Part shown: in pieces, positions 9,391 through 19,617 of the stretch
Position numbering within the stretch: position 1 is the first letter of the stretch
Layout of the letters: each line of letters begins with the position of its first letter
Origin: an uncultured Prochlorococcus sp.
GTDB lineage: Bacteria > Cyanobacteriota > Cyanobacteriia > PCC-6307 > Cyanobiaceae
NCBI GenBank assembly: GCA_902596585.1
Contig: CACJUL010000006.1
Location: forward strand, 1 to 57,173
Length of the DNA stretch: 57,173 nucleotides
Direction of reading: 5' to 3'
Notes under the pieces: generated by a model
The model's database searches: none
What the model saw: only the letters and a program-made list of their open reading frames with translations
Told to the model about the DNA's origin: nothing
Made by a program: the position numbers and the translations under genes

Positions 9391-11205
9391 ATGCTACTAA
9401 TTTTTAAAGAATTAAAAAATAACTTTGAACAATCTCTTTTAGATAGTCTTAAAAAAAATGATAAAGAAAGAGAGTTCGAACTTCTTAGAAAAAATTTAAT
9501 TACACAATCATCAAAAGAGGAATTTGGCGATTATCAATGTAATGTTTGTTTAAGTTTATCTAAAATATATAATAAGAATCCAAGAGATATTTCGAATGAC
9601 TTTATTAACCTTTTAAATAAAAATAAAAATATATCAAAATTATGTAAGAGTCTAGAAATAGCTGGGCCAGGATTTATAAATATAAAATTAAAAGATGAAG
9701 TTCTCATAAATGAAATTAAATCAAATATTCAATGCCAAAGGGCTGGCGTACCTCAAATAAAAAAAGATTTAGATAGTGGCTTATCAAATAAAGTCATTGT
9801 AGATTTTTCGAGCCCTAATATTGCTAAAGAAATGCATGTAGGACATTTAAGATCAACAATAATAGGAGACTCTATATCCAGAATTTTCGAATTAAGAGGT
9901 TATCAAGTATTGAGACTAAATCATGTTGGCGATTGGGGAACGCAATTTGGAATGCTTATTACTCAGCTCAAAGATTTATATTCAAATGATTTAGAAGAGA
10001 TAGGGAACATCAAGATAAGTGATTTAGTTGAATTTTATAAAGAATCAAAAAAAAGATTTGATAATGAATCTGAATTCCAAAAAAGATCTAGAGAGGAAGT
10101 AGTTAAGTTACAAAGTGGAGATATTAAATCGATTAAAGCTTGGAAATTATTATGTGATCAATCTAGAAAAGAATTTGATGAAATCTATAAAAATTTAAAA
10201 ATAAAAATAAAAGAAAGAGGTGAATCTTTTTATAATCCCTTCTTAAAATCAGTTATTGAGGATTTGAATTTAAAAAAAATATTAGTAGAAGATAAAGGTG
10301 CAAAATGTGTCTTTTTAGATGGGATGACTAATAAAGAAGGCAAACCTTTACCGCTAATTATTCAAAAAAAAGATGGAGGTTTTAACTATGCCACCACAGA
10401 TCTGGCTGCTATAAGATACAGATTCAATAAAACTCCCAATGGGGATAATGCTTCGAGAATTATTTATGTAACTGATCATGGACAAGCAAATCATTTTGCT
10501 GGAGTTTTTCAAGTTGCAAAAAAAGCAAAATGGATCCCAGAAAATTGTAAAGTAGACCATGTCCCTTTTGGTTTAGTTCAAGGAATTGATGGCAAAAAAC
10601 TAAGGACAAGGGAAGGGGAAACAATACGTTTAAAAGATTTATTAAAAGAAGCAGTTAGAAGAGCAAAAGAAGATTTATTGAAAAGATTAAAAGATGAAAA
10701 TCGTCATGAGACAGAAGATTTTATTACAAATACTTCAAGAATCATTGGATTAGGAGCTGTTAAGTATGCAGATTTAAGCCAAAATAGGATTACTAATTAT
10801 CAATTTAGTTTTGATAAAATGCTTTCCCTTAATGGTAATACGGCTCCTTATTTGTTATATACACTTGTAAGAATTGCAGGAATTAAAAGAAAAAATGATT
10901 TTGTTTATGAGTCTAAAGATTTTCAATTTATAAATTATGAACATAAATCTGAGTGGAAACTTATCAGAAAATTACTTAAGTTCGATGAAGTTATAATATC
11001 TATTGAAAAAGACTTAATGCCAAATAGATTATGTAATTATCTGTTTGAGCTATGTCAGACTTTTAATAGATTCTACGATCAAGTTCCAATACTCAAAGAA
11101 GAAAAATTTATAAAAATTTCAAGACTTAATTTATGTGATCTAACTGCAAAAACACTAAAATTAAGTTTAGAGCTTCTAGGAATTGAAACTTTAGAAAGAA
11201 TGTAA
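9391..11205 (+). CDS. argS: Arginyl-tRNA synthetase
   Basis: 604 residues. An N-terminal additional domain (residues 1 to about 110) typical of ArgRS is followed by the class I catalytic core with the HIGH-like HVGH (149-152) after SSPNIAKEM, then VGDWGTQFG, and the late anticodon-binding helical domain beginning near YLLYTLVRI. It charges tRNA-Arg. No canonical KMSK is obvious, which is common in ArgRS. The stop codon overlaps the first base of the next ATG (TAATG), so translation of the aminotransferase is probably coupled to it. Confidence 0.95.
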   Translation: MLLIFKELKNNFEQSLLDSLKKNDKEREFELLRKNLITQSSKEEFGDYQCNVCLSLSKIYNKNPRDISNDFINLLNKNKNISKLCKSLEIAGPGFINIKLKDEVLINEIKSNIQCQRAGVPQIKKDLDSGLSNKVIVDFSSPNIAKEMHVGHLRSTIIGDSISRIFELRGYQVLRLNHVGDWGTQFGMLITQLKDLYSNDLEEIGNIKISDLVEFYKESKKRFDNESEFQKRSREEVVKLQSGDIKSIKAWKLLCDQSRKEFDEIYKNLKIKIKERGESFYNPFLKSVIEDLNLKKILVEDKGAKCVFLDGMTNKEGKPLPLIIQKKDGGFNYATTDLAAIRYRFNKTPNGDNASRIIYVTDHGQANHFAGVFQVAKKAKWIPENCKVDHVPFGLVQGIDGKKLRTREGETIRLKDLLKEAVRRAKEDLLKRLKDENRHETEDFITNTSRIIGLGAVKYADLSQNRITNYQFSFDKMLSLNGNTAPYLLYTLVRIAGIKRKNDFVYESKDFQFINYEHKSEWKLIRKLLKFDEVIISIEKDLMPNRLCNYLFELCQTFNRFYDQVPILKEEKFIKISRLNLCDLTAKTLKLSLELLGIETLERM

Positions 11206-12314
11206 TGAATGATTTTGATCAATTAAATAATCTTTTCCCAAAACCAAGAGAAGAAATAATAAATATGCAGTCCTACTCTGCACCTTTAGAAAATAGAAGA
11301 AATTTACTCCGCTTAGACTTTAATGAAAATACCATAGGTCCAAGTCCTAATGTTTTCGAGGCATTACAATCGATAAAATTAGATGAGATTTCAATTTATC
11401 CAGAATATAATTTATTAAAAAAATTTTTATGTGATACATATCTTGATTCAAGAAAATTTGATAAAGATGAAATAGGAATTTTCAATGGAGCAGACGCTGC
11501 AATAAATGCAATTTTCAATTGCTTTGGAGAAAAAGATCAAATATTTCTAACCACGAATCCAACTTTTGGTTACTATTCTCCTTGTTCAGAAATGCAAGGA
11601 ATGAAGAAAATAACTTGTTCTTACATTGGAGAAAATTTTCTATTCCCGATTGAAGAATTTAGTGAAAAAATTATAAAGTATAATCCAAAGTTAATATTTA
11701 TTTGTAATCCAAATAATCCAACAGGAACAGTTTTAAGCGCTAAAGAGATAATTAACTTAGCAAATATTAAAAACAATTCATTGATAATAGTTGATGAACT
11801 ATATGAAAAATTTAATGGAGACAGTCTTCTTGAATCGATAGATTTTGAAAAGAATAAAAATATACTAATAATCCAATCTCTCTCAAAAACAGCTGGTTTA
11901 GCTGGTTTAAGAATAGGTTTTACTTTTGGAAATAAAAATTTAATTCAGTACATTAACAAAGTTACAGGACCATATGATGTAAATAGCTTTGCTATAACGG
12001 CAGCATTAGCAGCACTCAAAGACAAATCATATATTGATAATTATGTTTTAGAAGTAAAAAAAGCAAGGGAATGGATTTTAAATAAATTTAAATCAACAAA
12101 AATTAGAACTCACTTTGGTGGTGGTAATTATTTCTTAATTTGGCCAAAAAAAGATCCTAAAATTTTAATAAAACAGATGAGAGAAAAAGGTATTCTTATC
12201 AGAAGTATGGACAACAAAAAAGATATTGGTAAATCAATAAGGGTTAGTATTGGAACTAAAGAACAAATGATTTTTTTCTGGGACAATTACAAGATCTTAG
12301 ATTTAATAAATTAA
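11205..12314 (+). CDS. hisC: PLP-dependent aminotransferase, histidinol-phosphate aminotransferase type
   Basis: 369 residues, fold-type I aminotransferase. LDFNENTIGPSP (37-48) and NPNNPTGT match HisC, the Schiff-base lysine is K228 in SLSKTAGLAGLRIGF, and VSIGTKEQM near the C-terminus carries the carboxylate-binding arginine region (RVSIG). The likely role is transamination of imidazole-acetol phosphate in histidine synthesis, but related aminotransferases share these motifs and the genome may hold a second hisC-like gene. Its ATG shares one base with the argS stop. It overlaps the convergent metallo-hydrolase gene by four bases. Confidence 0.75.
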   Translation: MNDFDQLNNLFPKPREEIINMQSYSAPLENRRNLLRLDFNENTIGPSPNVFEALQSIKLDEISIYPEYNLLKKFLCDTYLDSRKFDKDEIGIFNGADAAINAIFNCFGEKDQIFLTTNPTFGYYSPCSEMQGMKKITCSYIGENFLFPIEEFSEKIIKYNPKLIFICNPNNPTGTVLSAKEIINLANIKNNSLIIVDELYEKFNGDSLLESIDFEKNKNILIIQSLSKTAGLAGLRIGFTFGNKNLIQYINKVTGPYDVNSFAITAALAALKDKSYIDNYVLEVKKAREWILNKFKSTKIRTHFGGGNYFLIWPKKDPKILIKQMREKGILIRSMDNKKDIGKSIRVSIGTKEQMIFFWDNYKILDLIN

Positions 12315-13036
12315 TTACCAAAAATATAAATTGTATTTTGATCGATTCTTTTAGGTTTTATTCGGAAATATTTTCCAACATATTTTACTTTAAAATCTTT
12401 CATATTTTCGATAAATAAATCAGCATTTGAGAAATCACATTCTTTATTAATTTTTCTGCCATGAGCAAAGTGAACAGGAATAACTACATTAGGTTTTAGA
12501 AGCTTAACGATTCTTGAAGCCTCTTGCCCATCATAAGATTTTATTCCTCCTCCAATTGAAATAAATAAGATATCTGGTCGAGATAAAATAATTTGACTAT
12601 TAATATCAATATCACCAGCAGCGCCTCCCATATGAACAATTTTAAGATCATTCTGCTCCCAGCTCCAAACAGTTGCCATACCAAATCTTCTTCCATCTAC
12701 TCTGTCATGTGGGACGGAAATTCCATTTAATAAAATATCCTCAAATTGATAAATTCCTGGCTCAACAAACATTAGTTGATCATATGGGTTATAACCTTCA
12801 TCTGGAAGCCTAGAACTAGCCAAAATAAAATCTGCATTAACTTCTTTTGGCTCCTTTAAATTGCTTGCACATCCTATTGCTTTAAAGGGATTTATGAGAA
12901 TCGATTTTTCTTTACTATCAATTAAAAAACTACTGTGACCGAGACTTTTAATTACTAAATTTCTTGCCAACAATGGGGTAGGTAAGAAAGAGCTAAATAA
13001 TATAAAAAAGAAAATGTTTTTAATTTGAGAAATCAT
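12311..13036 (-). CDS. Exported metallo-beta-lactamase-fold protein (UlaG-like)
   Basis: 241 residues. The N-terminus MISQIKNIFFFILFSSFLPTPLLA looks like a signal peptide with cleavage after LLA. The remainder resembles the UlaG/beta-lactamase-3 type of metallo-hydrolase: GHSSFLID near residue 35, ADFILASS, VPHDRVDGRRFGM, HMGGAAGDI and PVHFAHG give His and Asp residues suited to metal binding, although the compact HxHxDH motif is replaced, as in this subfamily. The substrate is unknown and it would act outside the cytoplasmic membrane. It converges on hisC with a four-base overlap and lies 20 bases after trpG on the same strand, so it may be the last gene of the prfB-trpG run. Confidence 0.7.
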   Translation of the reverse strand: MISQIKNIFFFILFSSFLPTPLLARNLVIKSLGHSSFLIDSKEKSILINPFKAIGCASNLKEPKEVNADFILASSRLPDEGYNPYDQLMFVEPGIYQFEDILLNGISVPHDRVDGRRFGMATVWSWEQNDLKIVHMGGAAGDIDINSQIILSRPDILFISIGGGIKSYDGQEASRIVKLLKPNVVIPVHFAHGRKINKECDFSNADLFIENMKDFKVKYVGKYFRIKPKRIDQNTIYIFGN

Positions 13037-13056
13037 AATATTAATTTTTTTGTATT

Positions 13057-13653
13057 TTACTTTTGTTCAGCCATTTTTAGAAAATTACTAATTAATTTAT
13101 GACCAAATTGTGTCAATACACTTTCAGGATGAAACTGTACCCCATGTAAATGTTTATATTCTTTGTGAGAAATAGCCATAATAGTTGAGTCTTCTAGAGT
13201 CGCAGTTATATCGAAACAAGATGGTAATGAACTTGAATCAACTATAAGACTATGATATCTAGTCGCTACAAATGGAGTTTCGATATCTTTAAACAAACCT
13301 TTTTGATTATGAAATATTTTGGATGTCTTACCATGCATAAGTTCTTCCCCAACGACAACCTTACCTCCAAAAGCTTGAGCCAAAGCTTGATGCCCTAAAC
13401 AAACTCCTAATGTCGGAATATTTTTAGATAATTTTTTTAGTATTGGCAAACAAATTCCAGATTGATCTGGATTACCAGGACCTGGAGATAATAGGATGCC
13501 ACTAGGATTTAGTTTGATAATCTCTTCTAAAGTAATTTCATCATTTCTTTTAACAATTAATTCCCTAGTTATTTCATGCTCAACAGAAAGTTCTCCTAAA
13601 TATTGAACAAGGTTATACGTAAAACTATCGTAATTATCAATAACAAGAAACAT
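13057..13653 (-). CDS. trpG: Anthranilate/aminodeoxychorismate synthase glutamine amidotransferase component
   Basis: 198 residues, class I glutamine amidotransferase. IDNYDSFTYNLVQYL at the N-terminus, LLSPGPGNP, the nucleophile C85 in GVCLGHQALAQAFGG, and HGVQFHPES with the catalytic His-Pro-Glu near the C-terminus are all present. It would supply ammonia to TrpE (tryptophan) and possibly PabB (folate); one amphibolic subunit often serves both. No trpE or pabB partner is adjacent. It sits two bases downstream of dgkA on the same strand, in a compact minus-strand run with ybeY and prfB. Confidence 0.92.
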   Translation of the reverse strand: MFLVIDNYDSFTYNLVQYLGELSVEHEITRELIVKRNDEITLEEIIKLNPSGILLSPGPGNPDQSGICLPILKKLSKNIPTLGVCLGHQALAQAFGGKVVVGEELMHGKTSKIFHNQKGLFKDIETPFVATRYHSLIVDSSSLPSCFDITATLEDSTIMAISHKEYKHLHGVQFHPESVLTQFGHKLISNFLKMAEQK

Positions 13654-13655
13654 AT

Positions 13656-14075
13656 TTATATAGATTCAAATAACAATTTTATTTTAGGAACAAAGATATA
13701 TACAGCAATAATAACAGAATTAATGGAAGCTAATAAAACTGCTCCTGCAGAAGTATCTTTTGAAATTTTAGCCAAACTACTAAATTCTTTTTTCACTACT
13801 AAATCAACTATTGATTCAATAGATGTGTTTAATATTTCTAATATTAAAACAGACATAATTGTGGCAATCAAAATTAAATAATTACTTTGACTAATGTGCA
13901 GTAAAAAACCAATTATTAAACTTGTAACTGCAAAGATTAACTCAATTTTAAAATTTCTTGAAGTTTTTAATACGTAACTAAGTCCACTAAAAGCATACTT
14001 AAAACTTTTTAATACATTACTAGAAGTTTTATATGATTCCATTCTATTTTTTAAAGTGTTTATTTTTTTTTTCAT
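13656..14075 (-). CDS. dgkA: Diacylglycerol/undecaprenol kinase, DgkA family
   Basis: 139 residues, a small integral membrane kinase. After a basic N-terminal tail, three hydrophobic segments can be placed at roughly 47-63, 68-86 and 112-134. The signature EILNTSIESIVD (about 80-91) carries the family glutamates and asparagine, followed by KDTSAGAVLLAS. In Gram-positive bacteria and cyanobacteria such proteins phosphorylate undecaprenol or diacylglycerol. It overlaps nothing, lying 6 bases after ybeY and 2 bases before trpG. The ybeY-dgkA pairing is common in bacteria, which supports the call. Confidence 0.88.
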   Translation of the reverse strand: MKKKINTLKNRMESYKTSSNVLKSFKYAFSGLSYVLKTSRNFKIELIFAVTSLIIGFLLHISQSNYLILIATIMSVLILEILNTSIESIVDLVVKKEFSSLAKISKDTSAGAVLLASINSVIIAVYIFVPKIKLLFESI

Positions 14076-14081
14076 ACTTTT

Positions 14082-14621
14082 TTAATCTAATTGTTTAATT
14101 AAATATTCCTGAAAATTTAACATATTTCCTAAATCAAGATCGTTATTATGTTCCCATCCCAAAAGATGTAAAAATCCATGACTAGCCAGCCAGAGCATTT
14201 CTCTATAGATTGAATGTTGATAATCCTGAGATTGCTCAAGTGCCATCTCTAATGATATGAATATATCTCCCAACTCTATATGATCAAAATGATTTAAAGA
14301 TTCATCAGAAATGATTGGGAAAGATAGAACATCAGTTGGTCCTTTTTTTTGCATCCATTGCCGGTTCATAACAGCAATTTCTTGATTAGATATTATCTGT
14401 AAGCCTAATGAAAAAGATTTTTTTTCAAAAATGAAATTTGGCAATTTATAATCGTCTTTTTTTAAAATTATTTTTATCCAAGATAAAAAAACTTTCTCCC
14501 AAAAATTAGATTCAAGAATAAGCTTATTTGGAGAATCTTTTAACTTATTTGAAAATTGGGAAAATTCATTACATTTAAAAACCAAATCTAAATTTATTTC
14601 AGAAATAATTTTTTCAATCAT
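14082..14621 (-). CDS. ybeY: Endoribonuclease YbeY (rRNA maturation factor)
   Basis: 179 residues. The zinc-binding [11 protein letters not shown] motif lies near residues 149-159 (family pattern HGxLHLxGyDH; here W-E-H replaces Y-D-H, keeping the third histidine). PTDVLSFP, a family block, precedes it, and LGDIFIS follows that block. YbeY processes 16S rRNA 3' ends and takes part in ribosome quality control. The N-terminal 50 residues are variable. It is placed between a small membrane protein gene and dgkA on the same strand, with gaps of only a few bases. Confidence 0.9.
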   Translation of the reverse strand: MIEKIISEINLDLVFKCNEFSQFSNKLKDSPNKLILESNFWEKVFLSWIKIILKKDDYKLPNFIFEKKSFSLGLQIISNQEIAVMNRQWMQKKGPTDVLSFPIISDESLNHFDHIELGDIFISLEMALEQSQDYQHSIYREMLWLASHGFLHLLGWEHNNDLDLGNMLNFQEYLIKQLD

Positions 14622-14627
14622 ACATTG

Positions 14628-14810
14628 TTATACAGGAATATTGGGCTTACCTATGGTAGCTATAAGTATTAATATCCCAATTAAAACTAGAAAGGTTATT
14701 GAAAAATGAGAAATACTTTTTGAACCCTTCCTTACCATATTTCGCATGGCAAGCTTTATAAAGCTTGGAGGAGAAACTTTTTTTTCTATATTTTCGTTTT
14801 TATTTTTCAT
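14628..14810 (-). CDS. Small single-span membrane protein (DUF3285-like, cyanobacterial)
   Basis: 60 residues. A charged N-terminus (MKNKNENIEKKVSPPSF) and a basic patch MRNMVRKGSK precede one hydrophobic helix, about residues 38-55 (FSITFLVLIGILILIATIG), ending in KPNIPV. It probably spans the membrane once with its basic side in the cytoplasm. It resembles the short cyanobacterial DUF3285 proteins in size and layout; I am not certain of that family. It lies 3 bases after prfB and 6 bases before ybeY, so it is surely co-transcribed and is a real gene rather than a chance frame. Function unknown. Confidence 0.65.
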   Translation of the reverse strand: MKNKNENIEKKVSPPSFIKLAMRNMVRKGSKSISHFSITFLVLIGILILIATIGKPNIPV

Positions 14811-14813
14811 TAG

Positions 14814-15936
14814 TTATTCAATAAATTCGTTAGAAGAAATATTCATGCGTAATAATTCATGAATAAATGGTTCAAGTCCACCATCTAAAACACTATCTAA
14901 GTCGTTAGTCTCCTGCATAGTCCTAAGATCTTTTACCATTTGATAGGGATGGAAAACATAATTTCTTATTTGATTGCCCCATGCAGCTTCCACAATATCA
15001 CCTTTAATATCAGCAACTTCTGCAGCTCGTTGTTCTTTAGCAATCACTAGCAGTTTAGACTTAAGAAGTAACATAGCTTTTTCTTTATTTTGTAATTGAG
15101 ATCTTTCTTGGGTACATCGTACTGAAATCCCTGAAGGCAAATGAACAATTCTTACTGCTGTTTCTACTTTATTAACATTTTGTCCTCCAGCCCCACCGGA
15201 TCTACTTGTTGTAATTTCTAAATCTTTTTCGGGTATATCAAGTGAAATATTGTCATCTAATTTTGGCATGACCTCAACCCCAGCGAAGCTGGTTTGTCTT
15301 TTACCATTAGCATTGAAAGGAGAAATTCTTACTAATCTATGAGTTCCTTTTTCATGTTGTAAATATCCGTATGCATATTTTCCATCAATTTCAAAAGTTA
15401 CACTTTTAATACCTGCTTCTTCTCCTTGAGATAATTCATTGATTATTAAACTCATTTGATTATTATCGGCCCATCTTGAATACATTCTCAATAAGATCTC
15501 TACCCAATCCTGTGCATCTGTTCCACCAGCACCAGCGTTAATAGTAACTACTGCTCCTTCCCTATCGTATTCTCCACATAACAATCTTTCAAATTCCCAT
15601 TTATCTAAATTCTCTCTTAATTCCTTTAGACCCTGCTTGGATTCCAAAATCATTTCCTCTTCTGGTTCTAAAGAAAAAAGCTCAAGAGAGGCATTAGCAT
15701 CAGAAATAAAAGTTTTCCATTTATCCAATAATTCGAGTTGTGCCTTAACATCATCAAGGATTAACATTTGTTTTTTCGCTTCTTCTTTATTCTCCCAAAA
15801 TTCAGGTTGAGCAGAAATTTGCTCTAACTCTCTCCTTTTCGCTTTTAATCTTGGAATGTCAAAGACAATCCTGAGCATTACCCAGGCGCTCTGTTAGTTC
15901 CGAAAGATCTTTTTTGAAATCTGTAATATCTATCAA
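14814..15936 (-). CDS. prfB: Peptide chain release factor 2, expressed through a programmed +1 frameshift
   Basis: RF2 reads UAA and UGA stops. The main frame (14814-15860) has [13 protein letters not shown] with the SPF tripeptide of RF2 and the GGQ loop [11 protein letters not shown]. Its only ATG, at 15878, gives an implausible leader. A short zero-frame starts at TTG 15934-15936, encodes [20 protein letters not shown] and ends AQDCL before an in-frame TGA at 15859-15861. Skipping one base at CTT-TGA-C joins it to [14 protein letters not shown], giving about 373 residues, the normal RF2 length. AGGA lies just upstream, matching the internal Shine-Dalgarno-like stimulator. This is the classic autoregulatory RF2 frameshift. 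Confidence 0.93.
15858..15873 (-). promoter_or_regulatory. prfB programmed +1 frameshift site (CTT-TGA-C with upstream AGGA)
   Basis: On the minus strand the sequence is CAGGATTGTCTTTGAC. CTT (15862-15864) is the slippery codon, TGA (15859-15861) the in-frame stop, and the base after the stop is C, which weakens termination. AGGA (15869-15872) sits where the stimulatory Shine-Dalgarno-like element lies in Escherichia coli prfB. When RF2 is scarce the ribosome slips forward by one base and full-length RF2 is made. Confidence 0.9.
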
Positions 15937-16012
15937 AATAGAATTTAATCGTTATTTATAATCTAACAGGCACTTTTGTTTAATAGTATAAACTAAGTAT
16001 TATTTTTAAAAA

Positions 16013-16267
16013 ATGTCCAAAGTTGAAATTTATACTTGGCAATATTGCCCATTCTGTATTAGAGCAAAATCTCTACTGAAGAAAAAAAATATAAATTTTA
16101 CAGAATATAAAATAGATGGCGACGAAAATGCCAGAGCATTGATGACTGAAAGAGCTGATGGTAGAAGAACATTACCACAAATATTTATAGATAACGAGGG
16201 TATAGGAGGTTGCGACGATCTCTATACATTAGAAAATGAAAATAAATTAGACACATTATTAAAATAG
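16013..16267 (+). CDS. grxC: Glutaredoxin (dithiol, Grx3/GrxC type)
   Basis: 84 residues, the usual size. The active site is CPFC (C12-C15) after IYTWQY, with the cis-proline motif TLPQIF and the glutathione-binding GGCDDL near the C-terminus. It should reduce disulfides and glutathionylated proteins in the cytoplasm using glutathione. It lies 5 bases upstream of gshB on the same strand, a common cyanobacterial pair that couples glutathione synthesis to its use. It is divergent from prfB across about 76 bases. Confidence 0.95.
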   Translation: MSKVEIYTWQYCPFCIRAKSLLKKKNINFTEYKIDGDENARALMTERADGRRTLPQIFIDNEGIGGCDDLYTLENENKLDTLLK

Positions 16268-16272
16268 ATCTT

Positions 16273-17196
16273 ATGAAATTTCTATTCGTAATAGATCCAA
16301 TAAAAAATATAAATCACCTAAAAGATTCATCTGCTGCATTAATGCAAGCATCATCCAAAAAAAATATTGAAATCTGGAGTTGTACTCCTCAAGACCTTGA
16401 AGCTAGAGGGGATGAAGTATGGGCATCTTCCGTAAAAGTCGAAGTCAATCCGTGGATTTCTTTCAAAGAGAATGAATGCATCCCTCTCGCCGAATTTAAT
16501 TGCATTTGGATGAGAAAAGATCCTCCTGTAAATGAGGCTTATTTGTATGCGACCCATCTTTTAGAAGTTGCCGAAAGAAAAGGTGTAAAAGTAGTTAACA
16601 AACCTTCATCATTAAGAGCATGGAATGAAAAGCTAGGGGCTTTGAGATACAGCCACTTAATGGCTCCTACAATAGTAGCGAGTAAGGTAAAAGATCTTAT
16701 CAATTTTGCAAATATAAATAATGAAGTGGTCATAAAACCTCTTGGAGGAAAAGGAGGTCAAGGTGTTATAAGAATAAATAAAAATTCACCAGGTATTAAA
16801 TCAATCATTGAATTAATCACTTCCCAAGAAGAATTACCCGTTATGATGCAAAAATTTATTCCTGAGGTCATAGAAGGAGATAAAAGAATAATTATCGTAA
16901 ATGGTGAAGCGATTGGATCTATAAATAGAATCCCTCAAGGCGGTGATTTTAGAAGTAATTTAGCAATGGGCGGGAAGGCTGAACCAACACTATTAACAGA
17001 AAAAGAAAAAAGTATCTGTTCAGAGTTATCTCACCACTTTAAAGATGAAGGTTTGTTTTTTGTGGGTATTGATGTAATAAATGGAATGCTAAGCGAGATT
17101 AATGTGACTAGTCCAACAGGTTTAAGAGAAATAGAAAATTTATCCAATAAGAATGTATCAGAGGAAGTTATTGAAAAATTATTACAAATTATCTAG
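16273..17196 (+). CDS. gshB: Glutathione synthetase (prokaryotic type)
   Basis: 307 residues, ATP-grasp enzyme joining gamma-glutamylcysteine and glycine. [16 protein letters not shown] begins the N-terminal domain, [16 protein letters not shown] and [13 protein letters not shown] follow, then the ATP-grasp glycine loop LGGKGGQGV and [28 protein letters not shown], and [19 protein letters not shown] near the end. All match bacterial GshB. It is translated just after grxC and its end overlaps the convergent menF by 8 bases. Confidence 0.95.
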   Translation: MKFLFVIDPIKNINHLKDSSAALMQASSKKNIEIWSCTPQDLEARGDEVWASSVKVEVNPWISFKENECIPLAEFNCIWMRKDPPVNEAYLYATHLLEVAERKGVKVVNKPSSLRAWNEKLGALRYSHLMAPTIVASKVKDLINFANINNEVVIKPLGGKGGQGVIRINKNSPGIKSIIELITSQEELPVMMQKFIPEVIEGDKRIIIVNGEAIGSINRIPQGGDFRSNLAMGGKAEPTLLTEKEKSICSELSHHFKDEGLFFVGIDVINGMLSEINVTSPTGLREIENLSNKNVSEEVIEKLLQII

Positions 17197-18598
17197 GATT
17201 TTTCGCGAAAAATATTTGTTTTACTATAGATTCAAATTTTAATTTAATCTCATCTATTTCTTTCTCTAAAACAGAACCCGAAACGATACCTGAACCTGCA
17301 GTAAATTCAATATTTTCATCAATATATCTTGCTCCTCTTATTGCTAAAAGAAATGAAGCATTTCCTGATGCGTCAACCCAACCCATTGGAGAAGCATAAT
17401 TTCCTCTAGAAAATGACTCAAGAGTGTTTATCCAATCCAATGCAGCATTTTTTGGGTATCCACAAACAGCCGGAGATGGATGAATTTTTTTAAGCAATTC
17501 AAAAGGACATATATTTTCAACTTTAGAGAAAATGAGTGTTTGCAAATGAGAAATATCTCCAAATGAATTTACCTTGATATCACTTTTTTTAAAGTTTTTT
17601 ATTTTTAAAACTTCTAAACATTTAATCAAATAATCTATTACATAATTATGTTCCTTTAAGTCTTTACTACTTTTTAGGAGTTTCTTAAAATTTGAATTAG
17701 TTGAGATAGTTCCAGCAAGAGCCTCCAAAGTTAAATTAGGTTTAGTAAAAGAAAATAATTTTTCTGGAGATGCTCCAAATAAAATATCCTTATCATTCCT
17801 TTTCCAAATATATCTGCATGTATTTGGTTGATTCTTTTTTAATCTTTTTAAAATTTCTATTAAATCTAATTTATTTTTTAGTTTTATTTTAATCCTACTA
17901 GCTAAAACTATTTTTTCGAGAATACCTTTCTCTATTAATTGAATTCCTTTATTTACTACTTTTTTCGAATTTACGTTAGAAGTCTCTAAGGAGCTTAAGA
18001 AATCATCAATGATAGGTGAATCAAAACTAGTTTCTAAGCCAGATAATTTTATTAATTCTGAGCCAGAATTAATAACTTGATTTCTAACTGTCCATATTTC
18101 TTCAATTAATGTTCTTAATGATGATTTACTTTCAACATGACCATTGATTCTTAACCAGCAATTCTTATTACTTTTAATAATTAATATTTTTGGTAAGATT
18201 GCTTCCAAACTAGGAACATCTGAAGATAAATTATTATTCAAATTTTCAGAGAAAGAAAGTAAGTAAATTATTTTTGAAAGTGCAGAATTATCTGTTTCAT
18301 TTGTCAAGTTAATTAAATTTTTAAAATTCTCAGAATTAAACTCATTTGCTACCTCGAATCTTTTTGGACCATCCATAGTAAGATATTTACATTTCTCTAA
18401 AGCAATATATGAAATGCCATCAGATTCCTCCCAAAATGAAGAAAACGGATATTTATTTATAAACAATTCATATACTTTAAATAAATCAATTAAAGGAATC
18501 TCAACACAAATACTTACCAATCCAGAATTTTCCACTTTCTTATCGAAAGAGGAAAATACATCTTTTAAAAAATCTGTAAATTTTAAATCATTTTTCAT
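17189..18598 (-). CDS. menF: Isochorismate synthase (MenF/EntC type)
   Basis: 469 residues. The C-terminal chorismate-binding domain is clear: [10 protein letters not shown] (with the base lysine of the family), [41 protein letters not shown], then [26 protein letters not shown]-type strands and [25 protein letters not shown] is the pattern of isochorismate synthases rather than anthranilate synthases. It converts chorismate to isochorismate, the first step toward phylloquinone of photosystem I. It is divergent from menA (101-base gap), so both strands of the menaquinone-type pathway could be controlled from that gap. The N-terminal third is poorly conserved. Confidence 0.9.
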   Translation of the reverse strand: MKNDLKFTDFLKDVFSSFDKKVENSGLVSICVEIPLIDLFKVYELFINKYPFSSFWEESDGISYIALEKCKYLTMDGPKRFEVANEFNSENFKNLINLTNETDNSALSKIIYLLSFSENLNNNLSSDVPSLEAILPKILIIKSNKNCWLRINGHVESKSSLRTLIEEIWTVRNQVINSGSELIKLSGLETSFDSPIIDDFLSSLETSNVNSKKVVNKGIQLIEKGILEKIVLASRIKIKLKNKLDLIEILKRLKKNQPNTCRYIWKRNDKDILFGASPEKLFSFTKPNLTLEALAGTISTNSNFKKLLKSSKDLKEHNYVIDYLIKCLEVLKIKNFKKSDIKVNSFGDISHLQTLIFSKVENICPFELLKKIHPSPAVCGYPKNAALDWINTLESFSRGNYASPMGWVDASGNASFLLAIRGARYIDENIEFTAGSGIVSGSVLEKEIDEIKLKFESIVKQIFFAKNPR

Positions 18599-18699
18599 TA
18601 CTTATTGAAAATAACTAAAAATCATGCAATAAAGTAAAAAATGTAACTCAATTTATAAACTACATTTAATAATGAAGGAATTTTGTATATTAATTAAAA

Positions 18700-19617
18700 A
18701 TGGAAGAAAATAAAAAAAAATTATGGAAACAAGCAATAAAATGGCCTCTTTATTCTGTTGCAATTCTTCCAGTTTTTATAACAGGGGCCTATTTACTCAA
18801 TCAATATGAAAAAGTAAAAATATATAATTTGATTGCATTTACTTTAGCTGCAATTTTGATATTAATTTGGGAAAATCTAACTAATGATTTATTCGACGCA
18901 GAAACAGGAATAGATGAATTTAAATTCCATTCAATAGTAAATCTTGCAAAAAATAAAAAAATAATTTCAGTTATTGCATATACAGCTTTAGTTATTGGTT
19001 TATCAATAATTTCAATTATTTCAGCATCAACAAGTATAAATATTTTAATTTTGGTAGCAGTTTGCTGCTTCTTAGGATATTTATATCAAGGACCTCCTTT
19101 TAGATTTGGCTATCAAGGTTTAGGAGAACCATTATGCTGGCTTGCATTTGGACCTTTTGCGTACTCTGCTATCTTAATTGCTTTACATCCGTCTAGTACT
19201 TATTTCGAAGATATTCCATGGAAAGTTTCTTTATTACTTGGATCAGGACCTTCATTAGCAACAACTCTTGTATTATTTTGTTCCCATTTTCATCAAATTT
19301 CGGAAGATAAAAAGCATGGAAAAAACTCACCTTTGGTTCGCTTAGGAGCAAAAAAAGGTTCTCAATTTGTGCCTTGGATAATTTTTACAATATATATTTT
19401 TCAGCTTTTCACAATAGTTACTGGATTTATTCCAGTTTTCTGTATCCTTTATTTGATTAGTTTTCCACAAGCAATAAAGCTTATAAATTTATTACACTCT
19501 TCATATAACAAACCTTCAAGAATAAAAAATTGCAAATTCGTGGCAATAAAATTTCAAACTCTTAATGGATTTGGCTTAATCACAGGATCAATATTTAATT
19601 ACCTGATTAATAAATGA
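18700..19617 (+). CDS. menA: 1,4-dihydroxy-2-naphthoate phytyltransferase
   Basis: 305 residues, UbiA-superfamily membrane prenyltransferase. The first Asp-rich motif NDLFDAETGID lies near residues 62-72, and the second loop has DKKHGKNSP (about 205-213). Eight or so hydrophobic segments are visible. In cyanobacteria this enzyme adds phytyl to DHNA to make demethylphylloquinone. It starts at ATG and its stop overlaps the ATG of menC by four bases. It leads the menA-menC-menE operon. Confidence 0.9.
   Translation: MEENKKKLWKQAIKWPLYSVAILPVFITGAYLLNQYEKVKIYNLIAFTLAAILILIWENLTNDLFDAETGIDEFKFHSIVNLAKNKKIISVIAYTALVIGLSIISIISASTSINILILVAVCCFLGYLYQGPPFRFGYQGLGEPLCWLAFGPFAYSAILIALHPSSTYFEDIPWKVSLLLGSGPSLATTLVLFCSHFHQISEDKKHGKNSPLVRLGAKKGSQFVPWIIFTIYIFQLFTIVTGFIPVFCILYLISFPQAIKLINLLHSSYNKPSRIKNCKFVAIKFQTLNGFGLITGSIFNYLINK

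Noticed and set aside
15982-16003. Possible promoter TTGTTT-N16-TATTAT before grxC
   Set aside because: Match to the consensus is weak and the AT-rich background gives many such hits; not supported enough to list.
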